NCBI RefSeq assembly: GCF_000328525.1
Contig: NC_019964.1
Location: 806,001-870,000, forward strand
Reading direction: 5' to 3'
Length of the DNA: 64,000 nucleotides
Origin: Halovivax ruber XH-70
GTDB taxonomy: Archaea > Halobacteriota > Halobacteria > Halobacteriales > Natrialbaceae
Below are positions 52,919 to 61,500 of the stretch, piece after piece. Positions within the stretch are counted from its first letter, which is position 1. Each line of letters begins with the position of its first letter. The translations under genes were made by a program, and so were the position numbers. Under the pieces are notes generated by a model, which ran no database searches, was not told the DNA's origin, and saw nothing but the letters and a program-made list of their open reading frames with translations.

Positions 52919-54922
52919 TTAAGGGGCAGGTGGGGGCCGATCGTCGGGTGGCGTATCGCCCTCTCGGTCGTTGTCGGTCCGGTCCCGACGCTCGATCGTC
53001 ACTGGCGTCGCGGCCTGCGGTGGCGTCTCACGGGCCGGTCCAGTCGCCGCCGGTCCGTCGTCGAACCGAATGTAGCGCCGACCGAGCAGCAGCGCCCCGG
53101 CGAGTCCGGCCAGGACGGCCAGGGCGAGCGAAACCGGGAGTGACCACGCCGACCCGTCGCTCCAGTCTCTCTCGAAGACCGACGCGTAGTACGCTGCGGG
53201 TTCCGTCCCGTGGAGGACCAGCGCCACCTCGCGATTCTCGGTGAGCGAATTGTCGTTCCAGTTGACACTCCCGAGGACGGTGGTTTCGCCATCGATGATC
53301 ACTCCTTTCGCGTGAATCTTCTCGAACCGGTCGCCCCCGTCTGCGAGACGCACGTCGAGCGGAATGTCTTCGTTCGCCGCGGCGGCGTCGAGGCGGTCGG
53401 CGAGCGCGCGATTCTCCTCGGCGACGTACCAGGACCCGTCGAGCAGCAGGTCGACGTCGACGCCGTCGTGAGCCGCAGCGAGCGCCGCCTCGAGCAACAC
53501 GAAGTCGGGTTCGCCGACGTCAACCTGGACGATCTGGATGGATTCGTCGGCGCCGTCGATCAGTTCTCGGAGCCGTGTGCCGGCGTTGTCGGGGGCGAGG
53601 AGGAGTTCGACCTCGTCGACGTCGGCGACTGCGGGCTTATGTCTCTCCGGAAACGACTGACTGGTATCCGTCTCGGCGTATTCTGGCGCCCCGTCGTCGA
53701 CGAACTCTAGCGACGGGAGTCGCTCCGCCCAGGTGGCTGTGTCGCGTCCGCTCGCGTCGGCGTCGAACACGTCGCCGAGCGCGTCGGCCAGCTCGGGGTC
53801 GGACACGACGACGCCCCAGCCACGACTCGACTCGCCGCCGACGCCGGCCGGTTTCCAGTTCTCCGTCGTCACGAGGACGGTGTCGTCGACCACGGCGTAC
53901 TTCGGATGATGGAAGCCGTACCGATCGCCGTCCTCGCCGATCGTGCGGACGGTCGCGCCAGCTTGCTCGAGTTCCGTCAACAGGGGACGCGTCGCCTCGG
54001 GAAGGCCGCCGACTGGGCTCGTCTCGACGAGAATCTCGACGTCGACGCCCCGATCGATCGCGTCGTGGAGTGCCTGCTGGACGTCGCTGTCCGTGAAGGT
54101 GTAGCCAGCCAGTCGGATCCGCTCGTTCGCACCTGCGAGGGTCCCGGTGACGGCCGTCGGCGAGTCGGGGAGGACGAACGTCGTCGCGTCGTCGACGTCG
54201 AACGCGGAAACAGGGTAGCACGTTCGTCCCTGTGACCACCACTCGCCGCGGCGAATCGCCTGCGACGAGGTCGACGTCGTGGCGCCGTCAGGCGTTCCTG
54301 TTCGGTACCAGATTGCTCCCTCGGGTGCGTCGTCGTAGATGACTCGGTCGACTGTCCCGTTCGGGCCAGACAGGGTGAGCGTCTCTCCATCTGCAGCAAG
54401 TCTGAGATGGTCCTGTAGCTCGACGACTGGGTAGTCGGTGAGCTTCCGGGTCACGTTCGGATCGAGGCTGACGGCGACGCGCCCGGCCGGTCGATCGGTC
54501 GGTACTCGCGCGGTGGTGTACCCGTCGGAGAGGGTGAGCGGCGTGCTTCCGTTCGGACGGTGAATGACGACGTACTCGCCGACGTTACCGTCCGTCGGTG
54601 GGTTCGGGTAGAGTTCGACGATCCGGGGTGACGAAGCGCGGTGGCGGTGGCTGTTCGTCACGACGCTGCAGTTCGGTCCACCGGTCGATGCGACGCTGGC
54701 CCGAAGCGATCGCTCGACGATCGGACTCGAGTCAGCTAGCCCGGGTATACTCACTGTCTGAACGGCTCCATGACCACCACCGTCGGTTGCGGTCCCGATG
54801 GGTGCGCCGGTGATGCAGGCCGCGAGACAGACGAGCACACCGAGGCTCGCCTGGAGGATACACACCGCTCGCCGTGCGTGGTTCGGCTCCGTAGCGGGGA
54901 CCGATGCGGCCCGTCGGGTCAC
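52919..54922 (-). CDS. Secreted, membrane-anchored phospholipase-D-family protein
   Basis: A 667-residue protein with an N-terminal signal-like hydrophobic segment (residues about 22-40). Residues about 98-200 have a lamin-tail-like beta pattern (I-V-E-L-Y-P-N-P near residue 100, E-Y-V-V-I-H). Then come two HxK motifs: H-H-P-K-Y-A-V-V-D-D near residue 340 and I-H-A-K-G-V-I-I-D-G near residue 540, followed by G-S-V-N-W-N-D-N-S. The second HKD looks complete. A transmembrane segment near residue 600 and a Pro/Arg-rich tail end the protein. It may be an extracellular nuclease or lipase; the substrate is unknown. Confidence 0.85.
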   Translation of the reverse strand: MTRRAASVPATEPNHARRAVCILQASLGVLVCLAACITGAPIGTATDGGGHGAVQTVSIPGLADSSPIVERSLRASVASTGGPNCSVVTNSHRHRASSPRIVELYPNPPTDGNVGEYVVIHRPNGSTPLTLSDGYTTARVPTDRPAGRVAVSLDPNVTRKLTDYPVVELQDHLRLAADGETLTLSGPNGTVDRVIYDDAPEGAIWYRTGTPDGATTSTSSQAIRRGEWWSQGRTCYPVSAFDVDDATTFVLPDSPTAVTGTLAGANERIRLAGYTFTDSDVQQALHDAIDRGVDVEILVETSPVGGLPEATRPLLTELEQAGATVRTIGEDGDRYGFHHPKYAVVDDTVLVTTENWKPAGVGGESSRGWGVVVSDPELADALGDVFDADASGRDTATWAERLPSLEFVDDGAPEYAETDTSQSFPERHKPAVADVDEVELLLAPDNAGTRLRELIDGADESIQIVQVDVGEPDFVLLEAALAAAHDGVDVDLLLDGSWYVAEENRALADRLDAAAANEDIPLDVRLADGGDRFEKIHAKGVIIDGETTVLGSVNWNDNSLTENREVALVLHGTEPAAYYASVFERDWSDGSAWSLPVSLALAVLAGLAGALLLGRRYIRFDDGPAATGPARETPPQAATPVTIERRDRTDNDREGDTPPDDRPPPAP

Positions 54923-55057
54923 GGTCTCGGGTGGCCGCGTCTTCCGACTTAAACTAGTGGATCGAAATAGTGACGACTTGCGGGTCGTAGTGGCGTCGGC
55001 GACTGGATCGAAGCGGAGGAGTGGACCGTCTCGACACGGTGCGACGAATCGGGCGCC

Positions 55058-56488
55058 TTACTGTGCTCGCTGGGCTTCGGCCTGGACGAGGTAGACCCGA
55101 TCGTCTGCGTAGGGTGTGACCGCGTCCAGTGCGTCTTCGGTGCCGATCTGTCGGAGCGCCCACGCGGCGCTGGCGCGGACGGTGTCGCTGTCGTCGTCGG
55201 CGAGGACGTCAGCGAGTGGGGCAATGGCTCGCGTATCGCCGATGAGTCCGAGCGAGCGAGCGGCGCGACTGCGGATCGTCTCGTCGTCGTCTGCGAGCTG
55301 GTTCGCGATCGGCTGGACGGCCTCGTCGGTCCCCAGCTGACCGAGGGCACGCATCGTGGTCGTCCGCATCGCGACGTCGCCGGTGTCGACGTAGTCGAGC
55401 AGGGTGTCGACCGCCGCGTCGTCTGGTTCGCCGATCGCGCCGAGGACAGCGATCGCGTTCTCGTCACGACGATTTGCTTTCTGGACCATGACGTCGATCG
55501 CGGCCGGGTCGGCCAACCGTTCCAGTGCCTCGAAGCAGTGTTTCTCCATGTAATCCGAGTCGAGCGACTCGAGCGCGAGCAGGATCATCTCGACGTTGCC
55601 CTGGCGCTGGTGGACCTTGAGCGCGTGCCACTCCGGCGGGAAGTCCTTGACGTGATCGAGGACGTCGTAGAACCCCTCCCGACGGAGCTGTTCGCGCACT
55701 TCGAGGTCGTCCCAGGCGGTCGCGTCGTCGACGCCGGACTGGAGGTCGTCCGCGATCTCGAGGAGCGTCGCGATCGTCGCCGCGTCGTCGTCCGCATCGA
55801 GTCCGGCGGCCTCGACCGCTTCGTCCGCATCGTCGAGCGTCGCCACGAGTTCGTCGATCGCCTCGCCGATTCGGTCGTCGATGGCGGTCCGCCTCGCACC
55901 CGGATCGTCCGCTGTCGGGCGATCGGCCTCGGCAGCGTCGTCGGACGCTAGCTCGACGTTTGACGCGTCGAACGCCGATTCGTCGACGGGCTCGATTGCG
56001 GCATCGTCGGCGCCGAGCGCGTCGACGATATCCCCACGGGCGGTGGCGACGACGGCGCGGAGGTCGTCGACCCCTTCTGCGGTCCAGCGCGTCGAGTCGA
56101 TATCGTTTCGCGCGCTCGTAAGCTCGTCGCGGACGTCTTCGCCGTAGGGTCCACGCTGGTCTTCGATCCCCGAGTCGACGTCGTCGAGCGCGTCACCGAG
56201 TTCGTCGTGGTCGTCTCTGACGTCCTCGTAGGGATCTTCCGGTGGCTCTTGGTCCTCGTCGTCCGGTTCCTCCGGTGGCTCTGGGATCTCGTCGATCGCC
56301 TCGTACTGATCCCGAACGTCGGCGAGATCGGCTTCGACCGCGTCGAGGTCCGGCTCGGTCTCGGCCGCCTCGAGGGCGGCTTCGAGGTCGTCGATCCGCT
56401 CGCGGACGGCTGCGAGTGCCGACTCGAGCTCGCCGACGGGGGCTGGGTCGTCCGCCGATTCGTCGTCGGCGTCGTCCTCGTCGCTCAT
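55058..56488 (-). CDS. HEAT-repeat protein with acidic coiled N-terminus
   Basis: A 476-residue protein. The first 240 residues are strongly acidic and helical (E-P-P-E-E-P-D-D-E-D-type stretches), probably a coiled or disordered arm. Residues about 300-470 are about five HEAT/PBS-lyase-type repeats with the recurring pattern R-A-A-R-S-L-G-L-I-G-D and A-L-R-Q-I-G. HEAT repeats act as protein-binding scaffolds. The ATG at 56488 (MSDEDD...) is preferred over 56557. No partner is suggested by neighbours. Confidence 0.85.
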   Translation of the reverse strand: MSDEDDADDESADDPAPVGELESALAAVRERIDDLEAALEAAETEPDLDAVEADLADVRDQYEAIDEIPEPPEEPDDEDQEPPEDPYEDVRDDHDELGDALDDVDSGIEDQRGPYGEDVRDELTSARNDIDSTRWTAEGVDDLRAVVATARGDIVDALGADDAAIEPVDESAFDASNVELASDDAAEADRPTADDPGARRTAIDDRIGEAIDELVATLDDADEAVEAAGLDADDDAATIATLLEIADDLQSGVDDATAWDDLEVREQLRREGFYDVLDHVKDFPPEWHALKVHQRQGNVEMILLALESLDSDYMEKHCFEALERLADPAAIDVMVQKANRRDENAIAVLGAIGEPDDAAVDTLLDYVDTGDVAMRTTTMRALGQLGTDEAVQPIANQLADDDETIRSRAARSLGLIGDTRAIAPLADVLADDDSDTVRASAAWALRQIGTEDALDAVTPYADDRVYLVQAEAQRAQ

Positions 56489-56563
56489 GCCCGCACCTCC
56501 GCGCGGTCGGGTGACCGCCGATAGCTGGGCGTCTTCATACCCGCCGTTCTGGTACAAATCCCC

Positions 56564-57283
56564 CTAAGCGTTTCCATACACCCGGGCGGCGAACGCACCG
56601 CCGCGCCAGTAGAGCCAGGGGCCGAAGACGAGGTAGGCGACGCCGAGGGTCAAGAGGCCGTAGGGGAACGTCCGGCCGGCGAACGAGGGGATCGCGACGG
56701 CGAGGACGTGGACGACGCCCATCAAGAGTGCATCCCGGGCGAGTAGCTCCGGGTAACGAATCGTCGACACCATCAGGTAGGAGAAGGCGACGGTGAGTCC
56801 GAGGACGACGGCGGGTTCGTCGACGCCCGCGAGGATGGCCGCGCCGAGGATCGTCGCGGCGAGTGTCGTCTGGACGCCCTCCGTACACTCCGAGGTGGTA
56901 TCGTAGGCGGTGTAGAGCCCGAGTCTGGCGACGGCCATCGCGACGAACGTGGCACAGACGACGGCGATCCCTGCCAGTTCGACGCTCGGACTCGCCTGGC
57001 TGACGTCGAAGCCGCGCGTGAGGACCACGTACGCGAGCGTCGCGGGCGCGACGGCGAAGGATGCCACGTCGGCCAGTGAGTCGAGGTAGGGGCCGGCCGC
57101 CGTCCCGCCGTAGCGGCGGGCGAGGACGCCGTCGAGCCCGTCGAGGACGGCTGCGAGCAGGACGAGCCGGGCGGCGAGCCGAACGTCGACGAACGCGAAG
57201 ACGACGGCCAGAAAGCCGAGCACCGCGTTCCCGATCGTGACGACGTCGGCGACGCCCAGCCGACCGACGAACCGGGGTCGCAT
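56564..57283 (-). CDS. pssA: Archaetidylserine synthase (CDP-alcohol phosphatidyltransferase)
   Basis: A 239-residue membrane enzyme with about seven hydrophobic segments. It has the CDP-alcohol motif D-G-x2-A-R-x8-G-x3-D-x3-D: D-G-V-L-A-R-R-Y-G followed by G-P-Y-L-D-S-L-A-D near residue 55. The sequence style (C-terminal F-G-P-W-L-Y) resembles the haloarchaeal PssA linked to archaeosortase-type protein anchoring, giving archaetidylserine from CDP-archaeol and serine. The assignment to PssA rather than another CDP-alcohol enzyme is an inference. Confidence 0.85.
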   Translation of the reverse strand: MRPRFVGRLGVADVVTIGNAVLGFLAVVFAFVDVRLAARLVLLAAVLDGLDGVLARRYGGTAAGPYLDSLADVASFAVAPATLAYVVLTRGFDVSQASPSVELAGIAVVCATFVAMAVARLGLYTAYDTTSECTEGVQTTLAATILGAAILAGVDEPAVVLGLTVAFSYLMVSTIRYPELLARDALLMGVVHVLAVAIPSFAGRTFPYGLLTLGVAYLVFGPWLYWRGGAFAARVYGNA

Positions 57284-57395
57284 ATACGTCTCCGTGGCGC
57301 GGCACCGACCTTACGTGTTCCGTCTCGGCGTGAGTGGGTGAGTGTGTGACTCCTCCATCGTCGTCCATTCCCAGCGCGTGGGTGCGAACCGCGCG

Positions 57396-57404
57396 GGTTA
57401 AACG
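57396..57404 (+). promoter_or_regulatory. TATA-like element of the halocyanin gene
   Basis: GGTTAAACG lies 23-31 nt before the ATG at 57427. Confidence 0.5.
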
Positions 57405-57426
57405 CCCACCGTCCGAACTCGACGGT

Positions 57427-57876
57427 ATGCGACGGCGCGCGTACCTCGCGGGTGCGGGATCGGTCGGCCTCGTCTCGCTATCGGGCTGTGCGGCGATCGG
57501 TGACGCCGCGAGCGCCCTGTTCGGCGACGAGTACGACATCGGAATGGACCGCAACGCGTTCACGCCCAAGACCTACGAGACGACCGTCGGCGAGCCGATC
57601 CGCTGGAAGAACACGAGCGGGTCCGTCCACACCGTCACGGCGTACGGCGGCGTTTTCGAGACCAGCGAGGCGGACTACTTCGCCTCCGGTGGCTACGAAT
57701 CCGAGTCGGCCGCTCGCGACGCCTGGTTCGACGACCAGGGCGGCGCCATCGGTGTCGGCGAGACGTTCGAGCACACGATTTCTGTCCCCGGCGAGTACCA
57801 GTACTTTTGCGTGCCACACGAGACCGACGGCAACGGTCGCGTCCGGATGGTCGGGACGATCGTCGTCACTGAGTAA
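57427..57876 (+). CDS. Halocyanin-like type 1 copper lipoprotein
   Basis: A 149-residue blue copper protein. The N-terminus is a Tat lipoprotein signal: M-R-R-R-A-Y-L then V-S-L-S-G-C, where the Cys is the lipid anchor. The copper ligands are visible: a His in G-S-V-H-T-V-T, then Cys and His in Y-F-C-V-P-H-E with a following Met in V-R-M-V-G. It carries electrons at the outer face of the membrane. Length is normal. ATG 57427 is chosen over upstream codons to 57334. Confidence 0.92.
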   Translation: MRRRAYLAGAGSVGLVSLSGCAAIGDAASALFGDEYDIGMDRNAFTPKTYETTVGEPIRWKNTSGSVHTVTAYGGVFETSEADYFASGGYESESAARDAWFDDQGGAIGVGETFEHTISVPGEYQYFCVPHETDGNGRVRMVGTIVVTE

Positions 57877-58041
57877 GTGTCTCGGTGGTTCCTGGCGCTA
57901 CGTCGCGATGGCCGAATCGGGTCTCGTCCGTTGTGTGCGTAGCGGACGTCGTTCGATGACTCGCCGAGTCGGACTGATTTGGGCGATGCAATCGCTCGTT
58001 GGTGCAACGCACTCGAAAACGAAACGCTCCGCACGAACGGC

Positions 58042-58683
58042 TCAGTCGTCGGTTTCGACGTCGCTCTCGTCGAGGTCGACGGACGTCGCTTCCTCTTCGG
58101 CGACCTCTTCGGGGTGTGCGACGAGCGTCGTCTTCTGGACCTCGACGCGTCGAAGCGGGTAGATCGTCTTGGCCTCGCCGTAGATCGCCGACGAGAGGCG
58201 ACCGTGGACGATGCTGTCGACGAGCTCTTCGAAGGTTCGGTCGGCGGCGGCCGACTCGACCATCTCGACCATCTGTTCGCGGATGGCCTGCTCCTGGCTC
58301 GCGTCGGCGCTCTTGGTCGTGAACGCGACGGGCTGGATCTGGACGCGGTAGTCGTCGGTCGTCAGCACGGTCACGTAGGCCTCGATCTTGGAGGCGCCGC
58401 GCCGGACGAGCGAGCGCAGGTAGTCCCGTGTGAGCGAGTGTTCGACGAACTCGGTGTACGCCGAGTCGCTGCCGACGTCCGTGATGCGGAACGTGAGCTT
58501 GATGTTGTTCTCGCTGGCGTTGTTCGTCAAGTCGCCGAGCGTCGTGTCGATGGTTCGGTCGTATACCTGTTCGGCTTCGTCCGCGGGGGTCTCGCCGAGC
58601 TCCGTCCGGTCGAACATCTCCGGAGCGAGCACGGTGTACCACCGCTTCTCTTGCTTCGTGCGTGAAACTGATCGTTCACTCAT
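58042..58683 (-). CDS. rps3ae: Ribosomal protein S3Ae
   Basis: A 213-residue ribosomal protein eS1 (S3Ae). The start M-S-E-R-S-V-S-R-T-K-Q-E-K-R-W-Y-T-V and the later V-R-R-G-A-S-K-I-E-A-Y and V-E-V-Q-K-T are typical; the tail is acidic, as usual in haloarchaea. It overlaps pcc1 by 4 nt. A long frame continues upstream in this register to 59922 but its Arg/Pro/Ser-rich translation is non-coding. Confidence 0.95.
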   Translation of the reverse strand: MSERSVSRTKQEKRWYTVLAPEMFDRTELGETPADEAEQVYDRTIDTTLGDLTNNASENNIKLTFRITDVGSDSAYTEFVEHSLTRDYLRSLVRRGASKIEAYVTVLTTDDYRVQIQPVAFTTKSADASQEQAIREQMVEMVESAAADRTFEELVDSIVHGRLSSAIYGEAKTIYPLRRVEVQKTTLVAHPEEVAEEEATSVDLDESDVETDD

Positions 58684-59030
58684 AGTGTATCGTTGGTGTC
58701 TGTCGTTGGTTGGTCGGCTGTCGATGCGGCTTCGGTCGACGTCTCGGCGCCCGATGCCGGTCTGGTGTCCGGCTCGTCGTGGGCGAGGGACGCGACCTGA
58801 TCGGCGACGGCGAGATTGACGAGCGTGTCGTCCACGGTGGCCTGGAGGCCACTGGTCGCGTCGCGCTCGATCGTCGTGACGACGACCCGGTCGCCAGCGT
58901 CGGTCGCTGCCGTGTCGTCGCCGGCGGGTTCGACGCGCGTCGCCATCTCGTCGGTGTTGTCGGGCGCGAGCGCGGCGGCGATCGTCTCCGGCTCGGCGTG
59001 GGCCGTCCGGATCGTCGCGCGCCGCGTCAT
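58680..59030 (-). CDS. pcc1: KEOPS complex subunit Pcc1
   Basis: A 116-residue protein with the Pcc1 pattern: an N-terminal strand R-A-T-I-R-T, then I-A-A-A-L-A-P-D-N, a middle R-V-V-V-T-T-I-E-R-D strand, and a helix A-T-V-D-D-T-L-V-N-L-A-V-A-D. Pcc1 is the dimerisation subunit of KEOPS, which makes t6A37 on ANN-decoding tRNAs. The last 35 residues are a Thr/Asp-rich extension. It overlaps both the DHH gene and rps3ae by 4 nt, so all are cotranslated. Confidence 0.88.
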   Translation of the reverse strand: MTRRATIRTAHAEPETIAAALAPDNTDEMATRVEPAGDDTAATDAGDRVVVTTIERDATSGLQATVDDTLVNLAVADQVASLAHDEPDTRPASGAETSTEAASTADQPTTDTNDTL

Positions 59031-60289
59031 GGTCGCCCCCGTGCGGTCTCGACGATCGCGTCGACGTCCGTGTCGGTCGCGCGTTCGTCGGTCTCACTCG
59101 TCGCTTCGGTGTCGTCGTCGAGGTGGACCGTTGCGGTACGGTGTCCGGCGTCCCACGGGAGTCCGTGGGCGCCGGCGATGGCCTCGGCGTGCGGGACGAC
59201 CGATTCGTCCGTGGTCGCGAGGCCGAGGCGGTCGTCGCCGACGACGCACACCAGCGGTTCCGGCGTGCTCGTCGCGGCGACCAGCCCGGCGACGGATTCG
59301 ATCGCGTCCGTGCGAGCGAGGTCGGGCGTCTCCTCGTCCAGCCGCAGGACGTAGACGCCGTCGTGGCGTTCGGCGTCCGCGGTGTCGATCGCGGCGTGGA
59401 CTGCCTCGCCGTGGGTCCGCCAGGCGTCGAGCGCGGCGTCGGTGCCGCCGTGGCCGATCGCGAGGGCGATGGCTGCAGCGGGCGACGTGTGCGCCGTCGC
59501 CGTGAGGACGTCGGCCAGGCCACCAGCGGTCGCGAGCGGGCCGTCGGGCGTGCCGTCCGGCCGGACGAACCGATCGATCGTGGTCGCGGCGCGCTCCGTG
59601 GCCTGCTCGTGTCCGACGGCGTCGATCGCGACGATCGAGGCCAGCTGGCGCCCTTCGGTGTCGCCGATCGCCTCTGCGACGGCGGCCTCGTCGCCGGACC
59701 ACGCGGCGCGAACCAGCGTCGAGTGGGCGAGCCCGTCGACGGGATCGGTTGTCGGAATCGCGACGCCGGGTTGCCGGTCGAGCCGGCCCGCCTCGCGGGC
59801 GATCTCGACGACGGTCGCGACGGCTTCCGCGTCGGCTTCGGCGTGGCCGGCCGCGATGGTCCCCGCGAGTGCGAGGGCCGGATCCGGTCCGGCGGTGGCC
59901 GTGCCGTCACGGTCGTCTGCACCCTCGGTGTCGGCGTCGAGTTCGTCGACGAGTGCGACGGCCTGTCCCGTCAGTGACCCCGCTTCGGGGTCAAGGATAC
60001 GAACGTCCGGGTCGTCCCCAACGTCCGTCCCGTCGTCTGTCGAGTCGCCTTTGTCGGCCAGTGGGCCGAGGGCCACCGTCACCGCATCGTCGTCCGTCGC
60101 GACGCGTGTCGCGCGTTCGGACCGTTCACCGAGGCTCACCTGGTACGGCGTCTCGCGGGCGGCGAGCGCCCGTGCGAGGACGCCAGCCGCGGCGAGGGCG
60201 TCGCCGTCGGGGCGAGCGAGCAGTGTGACGAAGCCGGCGCTCTCGATGGCGGCCGGCTGCGCCTCGGTGGTGCGGCCCGTTGCAGTCAT
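59027..60289 (-). CDS. Degenerate DHH/RecJ-like protein
   Basis: A 420-residue protein. The N-terminus has a RecJ-like first motif (A-R-P-D-G-D-A-L-A-A-A-G) but it lacks the D-H-D of active enzymes, and no D-H-H motif III or G-G-G-H end is seen. It has the layout of the archaeal RecJ-like/Cdc45-type proteins that lie in rps15 operons and often have lost nuclease activity; a replisome or ribosomal role is possible. Translation appears coupled: the start directly follows the rps15 stop, and the end overlaps pcc1 by 4 nt. Confidence 0.8.
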   Translation of the reverse strand: MTATGRTTEAQPAAIESAGFVTLLARPDGDALAAAGVLARALAARETPYQVSLGERSERATRVATDDDAVTVALGPLADKGDSTDDGTDVGDDPDVRILDPEAGSLTGQAVALVDELDADTEGADDRDGTATAGPDPALALAGTIAAGHAEADAEAVATVVEIAREAGRLDRQPGVAIPTTDPVDGLAHSTLVRAAWSGDEAAVAEAIGDTEGRQLASIVAIDAVGHEQATERAATTIDRFVRPDGTPDGPLATAGGLADVLTATAHTSPAAAIALAIGHGGTDAALDAWRTHGEAVHAAIDTADAERHDGVYVLRLDEETPDLARTDAIESVAGLVAATSTPEPLVCVVGDDRLGLATTDESVVPHAEAIAGAHGLPWDAGHRTATVHLDDDTEATSETDERATDTDVDAIVETARGRP

Positions 60290-60757
60290 TTACTCCTCGA
60301 GGAGTTCGACGGCGACGTCGTAGCTGTAGGTGAACTCGGCCGCGATCTCGTCACCGCTGTAGTACTGGACGAGTCGGCGGACTTTCGACTCCGTGTTCTG
60401 CAGTGCGCGCTTGTTCTGGTGGTCCTGCGGGTTCTCCTGCATGTGTTCGCGCAGGCGGATGGCGCGCTTCATCAGGTTGCGCAGGTCCTCCGGAAGCTCC
60501 GGGCCGGCGTCGTTCTCGTCGAGAATGTCCGTGATGGACTTGCCCGTCGCGAGCGAGACGTCCGGGACCGGCGTCCCGGTGACGCCCTCGTCGCGCAGCT
60601 TCATGCCGATCTGGCTGGGGTCGTGGCCCTGCTCGGCCAGTTCGACGACGCGCGCTTCGATCGCGTCTTCGTCTACGTCACTCCACTCCGGTGGGTCGTC
60701 TGCCGTCGGCTTGTCCGAACCGGACGAGCCGCGACGGCGGGTGTGCATTCGTGCCAT
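60290..60757 (-). CDS. rps15: Ribosomal protein S15
   Basis: A 155-residue uS15 of archaeal/eukaryotic type with an N-terminal extension. M-A-R-M-H-T-R-R-R-G-S-S-G-S-D-K at the start, Q-I-G-M-K-L-R-D-E-G-V and L-M-K-R-A-I-R-L-R-E-H are characteristic, followed by N-K-R-A-L-Q-N-T-E-S-K-V-R-R-L. It is the first gene of the rps15 - DHH - pcc1 - rps3ae operon. Confidence 0.95.
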   Translation of the reverse strand: MARMHTRRRGSSGSDKPTADDPPEWSDVDEDAIEARVVELAEQGHDPSQIGMKLRDEGVTGTPVPDVSLATGKSITDILDENDAGPELPEDLRNLMKRAIRLREHMQENPQDHQNKRALQNTESKVRRLVQYYSGDEIAAEFTYSYDVAVELLEE

Positions 60758-61048
60758 TGGCTGAGGATAGGAACCACACTGACCGCGAAGATCCGGCTCC
60801 GTGCCGGGCGCACTTCCGCAATCTCGAGTCGCGCGAGATAGATCACGTCCGAGGTGGACGCGAGGCGCGACGGGTCAGATTTGCGGCCGTGCGATTCCCA
60901 ACGCGTCGTTGTTCACTGGCGGGGAAAAGGGTTTCTAACGACGGGAGATCGGGTGGCAGGATGGTCGAGGCCGTGTCACGGACTGGCGCCCGCCTCGCGC
61001 TTTCGAGGGGTTTATCTACACCCGCGGGAAATTTCCTGCTGCGCAGGA
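60758..61048. other. Divergent promoter region between rps15 and tRNA-Ala
   Basis: No ORF is supported. A short hairpin, CCGGC/GCCGG, sits at 60793-60807 just upstream of rps15. A TATA-like TTTATCTAC at about 61009-61017 lies about 35-40 nt before the tRNA and is the likely tRNA promoter. Confidence 0.4.
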
Positions 61049-61120
61049 GGGCTCGTAGATCAGTGGTAGATCACTCCCTTGGCATGGGAGAGGCCCCGGG
61101 TTCAAATCCCGGCGAGTCCA
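61049..61120 (+). tRNA. tRNA-Ala (GGC)
   Basis: A complete 72-nt cloverleaf. The acceptor stem is GGGCTCG / CGAGTCC (one G-U pair) with discriminator A. The D-arm is GATC / GATC, the anticodon stem CTCCC / GGGAG around TTGGCAT, with anticodon GGC at 61081-61083, and the T-arm CCGGG-TTCAAAT-CCCGG. CCA is not encoded. It reads GCY alanine codons. Confidence 0.95.
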
Positions 61121-61500
61121 TCGGAGCGACCGAGTTTTACGAGGGAGCGAGAATGGACGAGCCGAGCGTCGCGTGGATTTGAAGCCCTATTAGTCGCAGC
61201 CCGCACAGCGAGCGAAACGAGCGAGCAGGAACGTCTAATTCCGGGTTCAATTCCCGGCGGATCCAATTCTGCCGCACTCTGTTCGCAAGGAGCCGACGGC
61301 TGTCGATTTTGGCTACATATTGGTCTCAACCCGAATAGTGTCGGAGTGGCTTCCATTCTCACTCTGCCGAGTGTAGCACTCTTACTCTTATTAGCGGACA
61401 TGTCAACAAATACAGTGCATTGCAATAGATCTTGTGTGTTTACACCTTCAACGAGAGCTCCGTTCTTCACACCCTCCACCACAGCAATTCATCGGTTGAG
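61121..61500. other. tRNA-flanking region with att-like repeat and start of AT-rich DNA
   Basis: Holds the duplicated tRNA end (61241-61265) and a run of GAGCGA-type repeats (61208-61226). From about 61300 the DNA becomes clearly AT-rich. No gene is supported; the minus-strand frame 61102-61482 is antisense to the tRNA and judged spurious. Confidence 0.5.
61241..61265 (+). repeat. Imperfect copy of the tRNA-Ala 3' end (att-like)
   Basis: The 25 nt at 61241-61265 match the tRNA 3' end at 61096-61120 at 22 of 25 positions, differing at position 11 and at positions 20-21. It includes the T-stem, T-loop and the acceptor 3' strand. This is the form expected for a tRNA-gene attachment site duplicated by an integrating element, or a remnant of one. 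Confidence 0.6.

Noticed and set aside
58684..59922. Upstream extension of the rps3ae frame
   Set aside because: Overlaps pcc1 and the DHH gene in another frame; Arg/Pro/Ser-rich and non-coding. Only 58042-58683 is coding.
61165..61265. Possible second tRNA upstream of the att-like repeat
   Set aside because: Only the T-arm and acceptor 3' strand are present; no matching 5' acceptor, D-arm or anticodon stem could be folded.
61102..61482. 126-codon minus-strand frame antisense to tRNA-Ala
   Set aside because: Its C-terminal end is the complement of the tRNA 3' end and its middle is the complement of the tRNA-like repeat; such tRNA-derived frames are a known annotation artefact.
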